DNA of 64,000 nucleotides from Enterobacterales bacterium. GTDB lineage: Bacteria > Pseudomonadota > Gammaproteobacteria > Enterobacterales > Enterobacteriaceae. Of this stretch, positions 39,844-47,907 are shown one piece after another. The position numbers and the translations under genes are program-made. Where the stretch lies: assembly GCA_015655145.1 (NCBI GenBank), contig JAATFO010000024.1, positions 49,454 through 113,453 on the forward strand. The letters run 5' to 3'. How positions within the stretch are numbered: position 1 is the first letter of the stretch; every line of letters starts with the position of its first letter. Below the pieces are notes generated by a model. The model did not search any database and was not told the origin of the DNA. It saw only the letters and a program-made list of their open reading frames with translations.

Positions 39844-40140
39844 TTAGTTCGTGTCGAATGGCACCTGCCCGGTATCAATCACACTCACGTTGACGGTAAT
39901 CTCCAGCTCAACGCTGTAGCTCCGTCGTTCGCGCGGCAGAAAAAAGAACAGAAACTTCTCTTTCCTGACGCGTTCCTGCGCACGAATGACCGTGACATCC
40001 TGTGGCTCAATACGTAGCAGAATTTTGTTGGTAGAACTCAACACAGCGTTCTGGACATGGCTAAGCGCATCGGCAAAGGCTTTCGCTTTGCTATCACCTT
40101 TGCCACTGACCTTCACTGTGGTGGTGTATTGCTCTTTCAT
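39844..40140 (-). CDS. DUF4312-family small soluble protein
   Basis: 98-residue soluble protein with an alpha/beta pattern: beta strand KEQYTTTVKVSGKG, helix DSKAKAFADALSHVQNAVL (including His28), and a second half of strands with a basic FFFLPRERRSYSVELEI stretch. No known domain is recognised. It starts 5 bp after the SFCGS gene stop, so the two are surely co-translated. It could be a phosphocarrier-like or assembly partner of the membrane pair. Confidence 0.8.
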   Translation of the reverse strand: MKEQYTTTVKVSGKGDSKAKAFADALSHVQNAVLSSTNKILLRIEPQDVTVIRAQERVRKEKFLFFFLPRERRSYSVELEITVNVSVIDTGQVPFDTN

Positions 40141-40145
40141 TGTGG

Positions 40146-40502
40146 TTAGCTACCGTATTTCTTATTCCAGGCCTGCACTAACCGTTCACCCAGTTCTTCT
40201 TTATCCATAAAACCAAAACCCAGCACAGTGGCGCCTTCGTTGATGGCAGTAACACCTTCATCAATAGAACGCATGCCATGTTTGGCTTTGTAACCATATT
40301 TGTTTTGTGCCGTGATGGCGCCGGCGCCGCCGCTACCACAAAAAGAGATACCGAAATCGGCATTTTCGGCTTTCATCACATCGCCCAGTTTCATGTCAGC
40401 TGCCACACCAGGGACAACTACCGCGCGCCCTCCAGCCTTTTCCACGCCTGCGGCAACTTTCTGGCCCTTACCTAAACGATCGCCAATGACTACGGTTATC
40501 AT
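40146..40502 (-). CDS. glycine-rich SFCGS-family protein, EIIB-like loop
   Basis: 118-residue soluble protein of Rossmann-like alpha/beta pattern: strand MITVVIGDRL, helix GKGQKVAAGVEKAGG, strand RAVVVPGV, and then the name-giving ISFCGSGGAGAITA loop with Cys55. The Cys-Gly-Ser-Gly loop looks like the phosphocysteine loop of PTS EIIB proteins, although in classic EIIBs it follows the first strand instead of the third. Function uncharacterised. ATG behind AAGGAATG, 137 bp after the PRD gene. Confidence 0.82.
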   Translation of the reverse strand: MITVVIGDRLGKGQKVAAGVEKAGGRAVVVPGVAADMKLGDVMKAENADFGISFCGSGGAGAITAQNKYGYKAKHGMRSIDEGVTAINEGATVLGFGFMDKEELGERLVQAWNKKYGS

Positions 40503-40639
40503 GATTCATTCCTTAATCTGTCATTTCAGAGATAATTATCGGGAGCCGAACTACCCTGATCCCGACGAATTTTTCAGCTATTTGCCAGGGCATACCAACA
40601 CTGTTGTGAAACCTGCTGTTGATATACCCGACCGGATAA

Positions 40640-40978
40640 TCAGGTATTTTCTTTCGCCACTTCAAAATGCACCGACAGTAGCCAGGCTTCTTCCTTCGGC
40701 AAATTACCGAACAAATCCACCACTTGTTGCGCCAATTGCATTGAGTCTGCTGAGATATCTTCAAACAACTCAGCTTCAACCTCCGGCAGCGGCTCTCCCG
40801 TCAGCGAACGTAATGCCATTGCGCGGACATGAGAATCCAACATCTGCTGTTGCACGGCATTGGGTTTGATCGCACTGACGGCGAATAAATCACCAATTTG
40901 CCCCATTACCTGATCGGCTAATGCCTGAGCTTCTTCGGAACCTGCCATGTTATTCGCTTTTACCGCTCCGTTATTCAC
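40640..40978 (-). CDS. stand-alone PRD-domain protein
   Basis: 112-residue protein consisting of one PTS-regulation domain with no DNA- or RNA-binding part. The two candidate phosphorylation histidines are H50 (LDSHVRAMALR) and H104 (LSVHFEVAK). A GTG at 40976-40978, six bases behind AGGAG, is the best start; an in-frame ATG at 40946-40948 lacks a good ribosome site, and a TTG start at 41014 is unlikely. It is the first gene of the cluster and could modulate the PRD regulator encoded at the other end or sense phosphorylation state for the transporter. Confidence 0.75.
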   Translation of the reverse strand: MNNGAVKANNMAGSEEAQALADQVMGQIGDLFAVSAIKPNAVQQQMLDSHVRAMALRSLTGEPLPEVEAELFEDISADSMQLAQQVVDLFGNLPKEEAWLLSVHFEVAKENT

Positions 40979-41381
40979 CTTGCTACTCCTGTTACCGTTA
41001 CGGACAACGTTCAATACTTTGTGTTGACGATAAACTAACCTCTGACGCCTGAAGTTTGTAGAACGACTTTTTCCGTTATGAAGTGGAAATCATTGCGACC
41101 CGCATGAGCCACATCGCAAAAACATCTGTAAGTACAAAAATTGTGGCGTGTTGACCCTGTTATTTCTCAGGTTGCCGTAGACGAGTTCGCCCGCATAAGC
41201 GGCCGCAATAAACGCACCTTGAGACGTTCACTGACCACGGTTACCACGTTAAACTTGTTCGAGTTATTGACTGAAATGCGTGTTGGATATGTGCAAAAGC
41301 GAAGAGGAAATAACGGCGATACTATGCCGCAATGCCTGATAATGAAGTGTTAGCGCAAAGCGCGTACCTGTCAACTGCGGA
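40979..41381. other. upstream region of the DUF4310-4312 cluster
   Basis: About 400 bp that should contain the cluster's promoter, read leftward. TTTCC (41071-41075) and GGAAA (41084-41088) form a loose inverted repeat that could be an operator. A plus-strand frame at 41141-41353 has a helix-turn-helix flavour (VAVDEFARISGRNKRTLRRSL), but no start signal or full domain, so I do not call it a gene. Confidence 0.3.
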
Positions 41382-41404
41382 GAAAAACGGGCCAACAGGC
41401 CCGT
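41382..41404 (-). terminator. intrinsic terminator of tldE
   Basis: On the minus strand ACGGGCC-TGTT-GGCCCGT is followed by TTTTTCT, a textbook rho-independent terminator 34 bp after the tldE stop codon. Confidence 0.88.
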
Positions 41405-41437
41405 CTGGTTATATTCAGGGATAAAAAAATAAAACTG

Positions 41438-42778
41438 TTATTGTCCGGCGATTTTCATTTCCGCTAACAACACGGAACCACACTGGATATTACTTCGCGT
41501 TTCAATATCATCACCAATCGTCACCATATTGCGCCACATCTCTTTCAGATTACCCGCAATGGTGATTTCACTGACCGGGTACTGGATTTCACCCTTTTCC
41601 ACCCAGAACCCCGCCGCTCCACGGGAGTAATCACCGGTAATAGCGCTAACGCCCTGTCCCATCAATTCAGTGACCACCAGCCCGGTGTCCATCTGTTTTA
41701 ACAAGGCATCAAAACCCAATCCCTGTCCGGCGATGCGCCAGTTATGGATGCCGCCGGCATGGCCGGTGCTTTGTAAGCCCAACTTACGGGCGGAATAGCT
41801 GCCAAGCAGCCAGGTTTTCAGCACGCCCGTACTGACGATATCACGCGACTGTGTGCGCACACCTTCACTGTCAAACGGCGAGGAAGCCAGCCCTTTACGC
41901 AAATGGGGCTGCTCGTTAATCGTCAGCCATTCTGGCAAGATCTGTTTGCCTAACGAATCAAGTAAAAAGGTGGATTTGCGGTAGACACTGCCGCCACTGA
42001 TCGCCCCGACCAGGTGACCAAACAGACCGGTCGCCACCTCGGCGGCAAAGATAACCGGTACTTTCATGGTGGCCAGTTTTCGTGGCGACAGACGAGATAA
42101 TGCGCGACGCGCACACTCTTCACCCACCCACTCCGGCGTGTTGAGATCATCAATGGCGCGCCCGACGGTGTAAGCATAATCGCGCTCCATCTTTTCCTGT
42201 ACTTGTGCAATCACACAACTGGAAAGCGAATGGCGGCTGGAACGGTAGCTCTGCAACATGCCATGACTGTTGCCAAACACCCGGATGCTCGCATGGCTAT
42301 TAAAACTGCCGCCTTCGGTATTGGTGATGCGTTTATCCGCTTTCAGCGCCGCCTGCTCAGCACGAGCAGCCAGTTCAATTGCCTGATCGGGATCGATCTC
42401 CCAGGGATGGAACAGATCGAGATCAGGGGCGTCAAAAGCCAGCAGATCAGGGTCCGCCGTGCCCGAAAACGGATCCGCCGAAGTGTAACGGGCAATATCA
42501 ACGGCCGCCTGCACCGTACGTTTGATACCGTCCGGGCTCAGATCGGTCGATGAAGCGCTGCCTTTACGATGTTGATGATAAACCGTAATACCCAGCGCCC
42601 CATCGCTATTAAATTCGACATTTTCTACTTCACCATAGCGCGTACTCACACCAATACCGGTGGTTTTACTGACAGCAACTTCAGCACCATCGGTACTGGC
42701 TTTGGCGAGTTCAAGCGCTTGCGCCACCGCGTCTTCCAGTATTTTACGTTGTTCTACAACCTGAGTGAGTACTTTCAT
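41438..42778 (-). CDS. tldE: metalloprotease subunit TldE (PmbA)
   Basis: 446-residue partner of TldD (E. coli PmbA/TldE has 450). The TldD/TldE heterodimer processes modified peptides such as microcin B17 precursor and degrades CcdA. TldE lacks the HExxxH zinc motif of TldD; recognisable stretches are [16 protein letters not shown] (near 152) and the C-terminal [17 protein letters not shown] (near 395). It is divergent from darP, as in E. coli. Confidence 0.95.
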   Translation of the reverse strand: MKVLTQVVEQRKILEDAVAQALELAKASTDGAEVAVSKTTGIGVSTRYGEVENVEFNSDGALGITVYHQHRKGSASSTDLSPDGIKRTVQAAVDIARYTSADPFSGTADPDLLAFDAPDLDLFHPWEIDPDQAIELAARAEQAALKADKRITNTEGGSFNSHASIRVFGNSHGMLQSYRSSRHSLSSCVIAQVQEKMERDYAYTVGRAIDDLNTPEWVGEECARRALSRLSPRKLATMKVPVIFAAEVATGLFGHLVGAISGGSVYRKSTFLLDSLGKQILPEWLTINEQPHLRKGLASSPFDSEGVRTQSRDIVSTGVLKTWLLGSYSARKLGLQSTGHAGGIHNWRIAGQGLGFDALLKQMDTGLVVTELMGQGVSAITGDYSRGAAGFWVEKGEIQYPVSEITIAGNLKEMWRNMVTIGDDIETRSNIQCGSVLLAEMKIAGQ

Positions 42779-42980
42779 TTACCTACCATACTATGATGAG
42801 AGCCGGTGTTATGCGGGAGCGAAATCTTGCCCGTCTGTGCCTCCAGGCAGGATAAGTTCAGCCCCGACGAAAAACAACGCTCTGGTGACAAGAATGATGT
42901 TGAGTCTAACAGACTCAGAGAACAATTTCGCAGTCGCTGCGTAACCTGTTAGCATTAGCCTCTTTTTCAGGAGCCTAACC

Positions 42981-43523
42981 ATGACTAAACACCCCGAAGA
43001 CGGGCTCAACGATGTGCCCGAAACGCGCGAAGAAGAAGATGAAGAGATTATCTGGGTCAGTAAAAGTGAAATCAAACGTGATGCTGAGGCATTAAAACAG
43101 CTTGGTATGGAACTGGTTGAGCTTGGTAAAAACGCCCTGGAAAAAATCCCTCTGGATGAAGATCTCCGCGTGGCGGTCGAGCTGGCGCAAAAAATCAAAA
43201 AAGAGGGACGCCGTCGGCAGCTACAGTTAATTGGTAAAATGCTCCGCTCACGTGATCCCGAACCTATTCGTCTGGCGCTGGATAAGCTGAATAACCGCCA
43301 TAACCAGCAAATTGCCCTGTTTCATAAACTCGAAGTGCTGCGTGACCGGCTGGTGGAGCATGGCGACGATGCGGTGACTGATGTGCTGGCGCTTTATCCG
43401 GATGCTGATCGTCAACAACTGCGCAGTATGATCCGCAACGCACAAAAAGAGAAAGCAAGCAATAAACCACCGAAAGCCTATCGACAGATTTTCCAGTACT
43501 TACGCGAACTGGCGCTGGATTAA
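42981..43523 (+). CDS. darP: ribosome biogenesis factor DarP (YjgA)
   Basis: 180-residue highly charged helical protein, equivalent to E. coli YjgA (183), which associates with late 50S assembly intermediates. It has an acidic N-terminus ([16 protein letters not shown]) followed by the conserved [18 protein letters not shown] segment. The ATG follows AGGAG and the gene is convergent with mpl. Confidence 0.94.
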   Translation: MTKHPEDGLNDVPETREEEDEEIIWVSKSEIKRDAEALKQLGMELVELGKNALEKIPLDEDLRVAVELAQKIKKEGRRRQLQLIGKMLRSRDPEPIRLALDKLNNRHNQQIALFHKLEVLRDRLVEHGDDAVTDVLALYPDADRQQLRSMIRNAQKEKASNKPPKAYRQIFQYLRELALD

Positions 43524-43671
43524 ACCGTGCTGATACGGTGCTCCACAGGCGTGCACCCTTCCGCGCCTGCGGCGCCGTACTACCGATAGAGGCCACCTTG
43601 CAAAAACACGACAACGCCGCGGACAAACAAACAGCCAACGTCCTGGCAAGGTGACAAGAACAGCCCCTCCG

Positions 43672-45039
43672 TCAATGAGGTCCTGACTGCCCCAACCGTT
43701 GCAGCAGTTTTTGATGAATGCCGCCAAACCCGCCATTGCTCATCACCAGGATTGAATCGCCGGGTTGGGCGGTTTTCACAATCATCTCGACTAACGTGTC
43801 GACATCTGCGCTCCAGTGCGCTGGCTGGACACAGGCATCGGCTACTTCCGCCACTTGCCATGGAATATGATGTGGCTGGAACAGAAAGACTTCATCGGCA
43901 CGTCCCAGCGACGGGGCCAGATCATCTTTGCTGACCCCCATCTTCATGGTATTAGAACGCGGCTCCAGCACTGCGAGAATACGGGCCGTACCGCCCACTT
44001 TGCTACGCAACGCCGCCAGCGTCGCCAGAATGGCTGTGGGATGGTGGGCAAAATCGTCATAAACTTTGATCCCTCTGACTTCCCCACGTAACTCAAGTCG
44101 CCGACGTGCATTGATAAAATCGTTCAGTGCGCGGCTGGCATCTTCAGGTTTTACCCCAACGTGGCGTGCCGCAGCGATGGCCATCAAACCGTTATGCATA
44201 TTGTGCTCGCCGACCAGCGACCAGCTCACTTCACCCACGCGTTCGCCGTCCAGCAGCACTTCCCAGTGAGAGGCATCAGGCGTAAGCTTTTTCGCCTGCC
44301 AGTGACCATTTTCTCCCACCGTTTCCTGCTCACTCCAGCACCCCATCGCCATCACTTGTTTAAGGTTAGTATCATGCTCCGGTAACAAAATTTTTCCCTG
44401 ACCAGGCACAATGCGCACCAGATGGTGGAACTGCTTTTGAATCGCCCGCAGATCGTCAAAAATATCCGCATGGTCAAATTCCAGGTTATTCAGCACCAGT
44501 GTGCGCGGACAATAGTGGACAAACTTTGAGCGCTTATCAAAAAATGCACAGTCATACTCATCCGCCTCGATAACGAAGAATGAGCTTTTTCCTAAAGTTG
44601 CCGAAACCGAAAAATTTCCGGGCACTCCGCCGATAACAAAACCAGGATTAAGGCCGCATGCCTGTAAAATCCATGCTGCCATACCGGCAGTCGTGGTTTT
44701 ACCGTGTGTGCCGGCAACCGCGATCACCCAACGGTCACGTAAGACAAAATCATGTAACCATTGCGGCCCGGAGAGATACGGAATACTACGTTCAAGTATC
44801 GCTTCAACGCAGGGATTACCTCGCGTCATCGCATTACCGATTATCACAAGGTCAGGTTCAGGATCAAGCTGGCTGGCATCATAACCTTGAATAAGATCAA
44901 TGCCTTGCTTTTCCAGTAGTGTGCTCATTGGCGGGTAAACATTGGCATCAGAGCCTGTTACTTCATGCCCCATTGCACGTGCCAGCATCGCCAAACCACC
45001 CATGAAAGTGCCGCAGATACCAAGGATATGAATACGCAT
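43672..45039 (-). CDS. mpl: UDP-MurNAc:L-Ala-gamma-D-Glu-meso-DAP ligase
   Basis: 455-residue Mur-ligase-family enzyme (E. coli 457) that attaches recycled murein tripeptide to UDP-MurNAc with ATP. The N-terminal UDP-binding fold begins IHILGICGTFMGGLAMLAR; the ATP P-loop is AVAGTHGKTTTAGMAAWIL (near 108-126); DEYDCAFFDKRSKF and NLEFDHADIF follow. It is divergent from fbp with a 168-bp spacer. Confidence 0.96.
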   Translation of the reverse strand: MRIHILGICGTFMGGLAMLARAMGHEVTGSDANVYPPMSTLLEKQGIDLIQGYDASQLDPEPDLVIIGNAMTRGNPCVEAILERSIPYLSGPQWLHDFVLRDRWVIAVAGTHGKTTTAGMAAWILQACGLNPGFVIGGVPGNFSVSATLGKSSFFVIEADEYDCAFFDKRSKFVHYCPRTLVLNNLEFDHADIFDDLRAIQKQFHHLVRIVPGQGKILLPEHDTNLKQVMAMGCWSEQETVGENGHWQAKKLTPDASHWEVLLDGERVGEVSWSLVGEHNMHNGLMAIAAARHVGVKPEDASRALNDFINARRRLELRGEVRGIKVYDDFAHHPTAILATLAALRSKVGGTARILAVLEPRSNTMKMGVSKDDLAPSLGRADEVFLFQPHHIPWQVAEVADACVQPAHWSADVDTLVEMIVKTAQPGDSILVMSNGGFGGIHQKLLQRLGQSGPH

Positions 45040-45207
45040 AAAAGGTCCATTACTGAGTCTATTCGCCGCACAGTGTAACGCCGACTTGCTGCAGAATAAA
45101 CGAATTTGGACTATGGCCTTTGTGGTCCAATCGGCTAAACTGCCTACGCATACGTTGGCAGTGTGTAAATCATTCTGCCCTTCTACCGTAGATTCAGGGA
45201 TTGTGTT

Positions 45208-46215
45208 ATGAAAACGTTAGGCGAATTCATCGTCGAGAAGCAACACGACTTTTCTCACGCCACAGGCGAACTGACGGCACTCCTTTCGGCGATTAAGCTG
45301 GGTGCCAAAATCATCCACCGTGATATCAATAAAGCGGGCCTGGTTGATATTCTTGGGACCAGCGGCGTTGAAAATATTCAGGGTGAGCAACAGATGAAGC
45401 TCGACCTCTTCGCTAATGAAAAATTAAAAGCAGCGCTGAAAGCCCGTGGGATTGTGGCCGGTATCGCGTCAGAAGAAGAGGATGAAATTGTTATCTTTGA
45501 AGGGGTGGAAAACGGCAAATATGTGGTGCTGATGGATCCACTGGACGGCTCATCAAATATTGATGTTAACGTTTCCGTAGGAACGATTTTCTCCATCTAC
45601 CGCCGCGTTACCCCGCCAGGCACGCCAGTAACCGAAGAAGATTTCATGCAACCGGGTAACAAACAGGTGGCGGCAGGTTATGTGGTTTATGGTTCGTCAA
45701 CCATGTTGGTTTATACCACCGGTTATGGCGTGCACGCCTTTACCTACGATCCTTCGCTGGGTGTATTTTGCCTCAGTCAGGAACGGATGACCTTCCCGGA
45801 AAAAGGCTACACCTATTCCATTAACGAAGGTAACTATATTCGTTTTCCTCAGGGCGTAAAGAAATACATCAAATTTTGCCAGGAAGAAGATGAGCTTACC
45901 CGTCGTCCTTATACCTCGCGTTATATTGGTTCACTGGTGGCGGACTTTCATCGTAACCTGCTGAAAGGCGGGATCTACCTCTATCCGAGCACCGCAAGCC
46001 ATCCGAAAGGTAAGTTACGTTTGCTGTACGAATGCAACCCAATGGCATTCCTCGCGGAACAAGCGGGCGGTAAAGCAAGCGACGGTAAAAACCGTATTCT
46101 TGATCTGCAACCCACCGCACTGCATCAGCGATGCCCATTCTTTGTCGGTAACGACGCCATGGTCGATGATGTAGAACGCTTTATGCGCGAGTTTCCGGAC
46201 AATCCGTCCGCCTGA
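45208..46215 (+). CDS. fbp: fructose-1,6-bisphosphatase class I
   Basis: 335-residue gluconeogenic phosphatase (E. coli 332) that hydrolyses fructose-1,6-bisphosphate. The metal/phosphate signature [16 protein letters not shown] lies near 111-126, with the preceding EEEDE metal loop, and the substrate region near [12 protein letters not shown]. The ATG follows GGGATTGT. A long perfect hairpin lies downstream. Confidence 0.97.
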   Translation: MKTLGEFIVEKQHDFSHATGELTALLSAIKLGAKIIHRDINKAGLVDILGTSGVENIQGEQQMKLDLFANEKLKAALKARGIVAGIASEEEDEIVIFEGVENGKYVVLMDPLDGSSNIDVNVSVGTIFSIYRRVTPPGTPVTEEDFMQPGNKQVAAGYVVYGSSTMLVYTTGYGVHAFTYDPSLGVFCLSQERMTFPEKGYTYSINEGNYIRFPQGVKKYIKFCQEEDELTRRPYTSRYIGSLVADFHRNLLKGGIYLYPSTASHPKGKLRLLYECNPMAFLAEQAGGKASDGKNRILDLQPTALHQRCPFFVGNDAMVDDVERFMREFPDNPSA

Positions 46216-46271
46216 TCTCAGGGATAGCCTGCATAAAACCGGGATGAAACAGACGTCGTCCTTGCCATCGC

Positions 46272-46318
46272 CCATCACCGCCCGTCCAGCGTGGTTATAC
46301 CAGCCGGGGCGGTGATGG
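46272..46318 (+). terminator. hairpin after fbp
   Basis: CCATCACCGCCC (46272-46283) pairs perfectly with GGGCGGTGATGG (46307-46318) across a 23-nt loop. Only CTGTTT follows, so it is either a weak terminator or a stabilising 3' structure. Confidence 0.5.
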
Positions 46319-46386
46319 CTGTTTGAACAGGCGCATCCTGTCTCTTTGTGCGACTTTATTTTTATCTGGTATGCCGGGAGCGGCTA

Positions 46387-46836
46387 ATGGCAGCGTACTC
46401 TTCACTGATCGTTCTGGTTCTGCTCGGCGTGTTGAGTTTTTTTGTTCACAACACGGCAGTTAGCGTTTCAATTCTGGCCTTGCTGTTTATCAAGATAACC
46501 CCGCTGGCGCAGTTCTTCCCTTATATAGAAAAACAAGGGGTTACACTAGGTATCATCATTCTCACTATCGCAGTGATGGCACCGCTGGCCAGCGGTTCAT
46601 TACCGGCCAGCTCCCTGCTGAAATCCTTTCTTGACTGGAAATCGCTGCTGGCCATCGTGGTGGGAATTGGGGTTTCCTGGCTTGGCGGGCGTGGCGTGTC
46701 GCTGATGAGCAGTCAGCCCACCATCGTCGGCGGCTTATTGGTGGGTACGATTATTGGTATCTCTCTGTTTCGCGGCGTGCCGGTGGGACCACTGATTGCC
46801 GCAGGCATTGTGTCGCTGTTTGTGTTCAATAAATAG
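46387..46836 (+). CDS. DUF441 family inner membrane protein, YeaL-like
   Basis: 149-residue membrane protein with four hydrophobic segments, closely resembling E. coli YeaL (148): [34 protein letters not shown] and [17 protein letters not shown] are shared-type segments. Function unknown. The ATG at 46387 behind GGGAGCGG fits the family; the frame extends to 46348. In E. coli yeaL is far from fbp, so its place between fbp and ppa is a local rearrangement. Confidence 0.85.
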   Translation: MAAYSSLIVLVLLGVLSFFVHNTAVSVSILALLFIKITPLAQFFPYIEKQGVTLGIIILTIAVMAPLASGSLPASSLLKSFLDWKSLLAIVVGIGVSWLGGRGVSLMSSQPTIVGGLLVGTIIGISLFRGVPVGPLIAAGIVSLFVFNK

Positions 46837-46894
46837 TGCTGCGCGGAGCATTCCGAAAGACCAAAAAGGGGGAATACTTTCGCCATCAGTTGGC

Positions 46895-46900
46895 TATAAT
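46895..46900 (+). promoter_or_regulatory. ppa promoter -10 element
   Basis: A perfect TATAAT lies 39 bp before the ppa start codon. The -35 region about 17 bp upstream is poor, so confidence rests on the -10 box. Confidence 0.5.
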
Positions 46901-46938
46901 AGCCGTCACTCAACTTAAGATTAATGAAGGAATGCGAG

Positions 46939-47466
46939 ATGAGTTTAAACCTGGTTCCTGCAGGTAAAGATCTGCCAGAAGATATCTATGTCATTATTGA
47001 GATCCCGGCAAATGCCGATCCAATCAAATATGAAGTGGATAAGCAGTCTGGCGCCTTGTTTGTTGACCGTTTCATGTCTACCGCGATGTTCTACCCGTGT
47101 AATTATGGTTATATTAATCACACCTTGTCACTGGATGGCGATCCGGTTGACGTACTGGTCCCGACACACTATCCGCTGCAGCCCGGTTCAGTCATTCGCT
47201 GCCGACCGGTTGGCGTGTTGAAAATGACCGACGAAGCGGGTGAAGATGCAAAACTGATCGCGGTTCCGCACACCAAACTGACCAAAGAGTACGATCATAT
47301 CAAAGACGTTAACGATCTGCCGGAACTGTTACGCGCCCAGATCAGCCACTTCTTTGAACACTATAAAGATCTGGAAAAAGGCAAGTGGGTGAAGGTGGCT
47401 GGCTGGGGTGATGTCAACGACGCGAAAGCGGAAATTGTGGCCTCTTTCGAACGCGCGAAGAAATAA
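46939..47466 (+). CDS. ppa: inorganic pyrophosphatase, family I
   Basis: 175-residue cytoplasmic enzyme (E. coli 176) that hydrolyses pyrophosphate and drives biosynthesis. The family signature is DGDPVDVLV (near 66-74) with the metal-binding aspartates, preceded by FYPCNYGYI and followed by [13 protein letters not shown]. The ATG at 46939 starts MSLNLVPAG as in E. coli; the frame also opens at 46924. A strong terminator follows. Confidence 0.97.
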   Translation: MSLNLVPAGKDLPEDIYVIIEIPANADPIKYEVDKQSGALFVDRFMSTAMFYPCNYGYINHTLSLDGDPVDVLVPTHYPLQPGSVIRCRPVGVLKMTDEAGEDAKLIAVPHTKLTKEYDHIKDVNDLPELLRAQISHFFEHYKDLEKGKWVKVAGWGDVNDAKAEIVASFERAKK

Positions 47467-47510
47467 CCCACCCCGTGACCTGCCTGAATGGCCGTCACGT
47501 GCGGGATATC

Positions 47511-47548
47511 ATGCCAGTCAGTGAAATACCTGGCTGGCATTTTTTATC
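47511..47548 (+). terminator. intrinsic terminator of ppa
   Basis: ATGCCAG (47511-47517) pairs with CTGGCAT (47534-47540), followed by TTTTTATC. It ends just before the convergent ytfP stop at 47558. Confidence 0.85.
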
Positions 47549-47557
47549 TTCTGAAGA

Positions 47558-47905
47558 TCACGCCGACGCATCGCGCAGCAACCAGTCGCCGCTGACGATA
47601 CGTCGTCGATCGTCGATCGAACGCTGATACACATACAGCCAGGCGCTGCCGTACGGCGTCTGAACCAGTTGGCGTTTATATTCACCCCCTTTGGTTCTGA
47701 GCGCGTCAAGCTCTCCCAGCGTACCGGCATCAATGCGGTAAACTTCACAATAAACTGTGCCTTCTCCTTCAACCACGCCAGGATAAAGACCGAGGCTATA
47801 AAGTTCATAACCGTCGATCGCATGATCGCCCAACCACTGTGCATTGGTCATCCAGTGGCTGTTTCCTTGCTTGCGCCGTAAACTGCCATAAACAATTATT
47901 CGCAT
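47558..47905 (-). CDS. ytfP: gamma-glutamylcyclotransferase-like protein YtfP
   Basis: 115-residue cyclotransferase-fold protein (E. coli YtfP 113). The nucleophile-loop motif YGSLRRKQGNSHWM is at residues 6-19, with the glutamate-containing ELDALRTKGGEY near 66-77. The substrate in bacteria is not firmly established. It follows tamB by 2 bp, and tamA-tamB-ytfP are co-linear as in E. coli. Confidence 0.93.
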   Translation of the reverse strand: MRIIVYGSLRRKQGNSHWMTNAQWLGDHAIDGYELYSLGLYPGVVEGEGTVYCEVYRIDAGTLGELDALRTKGGEYKRQLVQTPYGSAWLYVYQRSIDDRRRIVSGDWLLRDASA

Positions 47906-47907
47906 TG

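Noticed and set aside
40513..40779. 88-codon minus-strand frame spanning the PRD gene end and the following gap
   Set aside because: Out of frame with the PRD protein and without a ribosome site.
41141..41353. 70-codon plus-strand frame with a helix-turn-helix flavour (VAVDEFARISGRNKRTLRRSL)
   Set aside because: Resembles half of an AraC-type domain only loosely, has no start signal, and ends abruptly; kept as a note in the upstream region.
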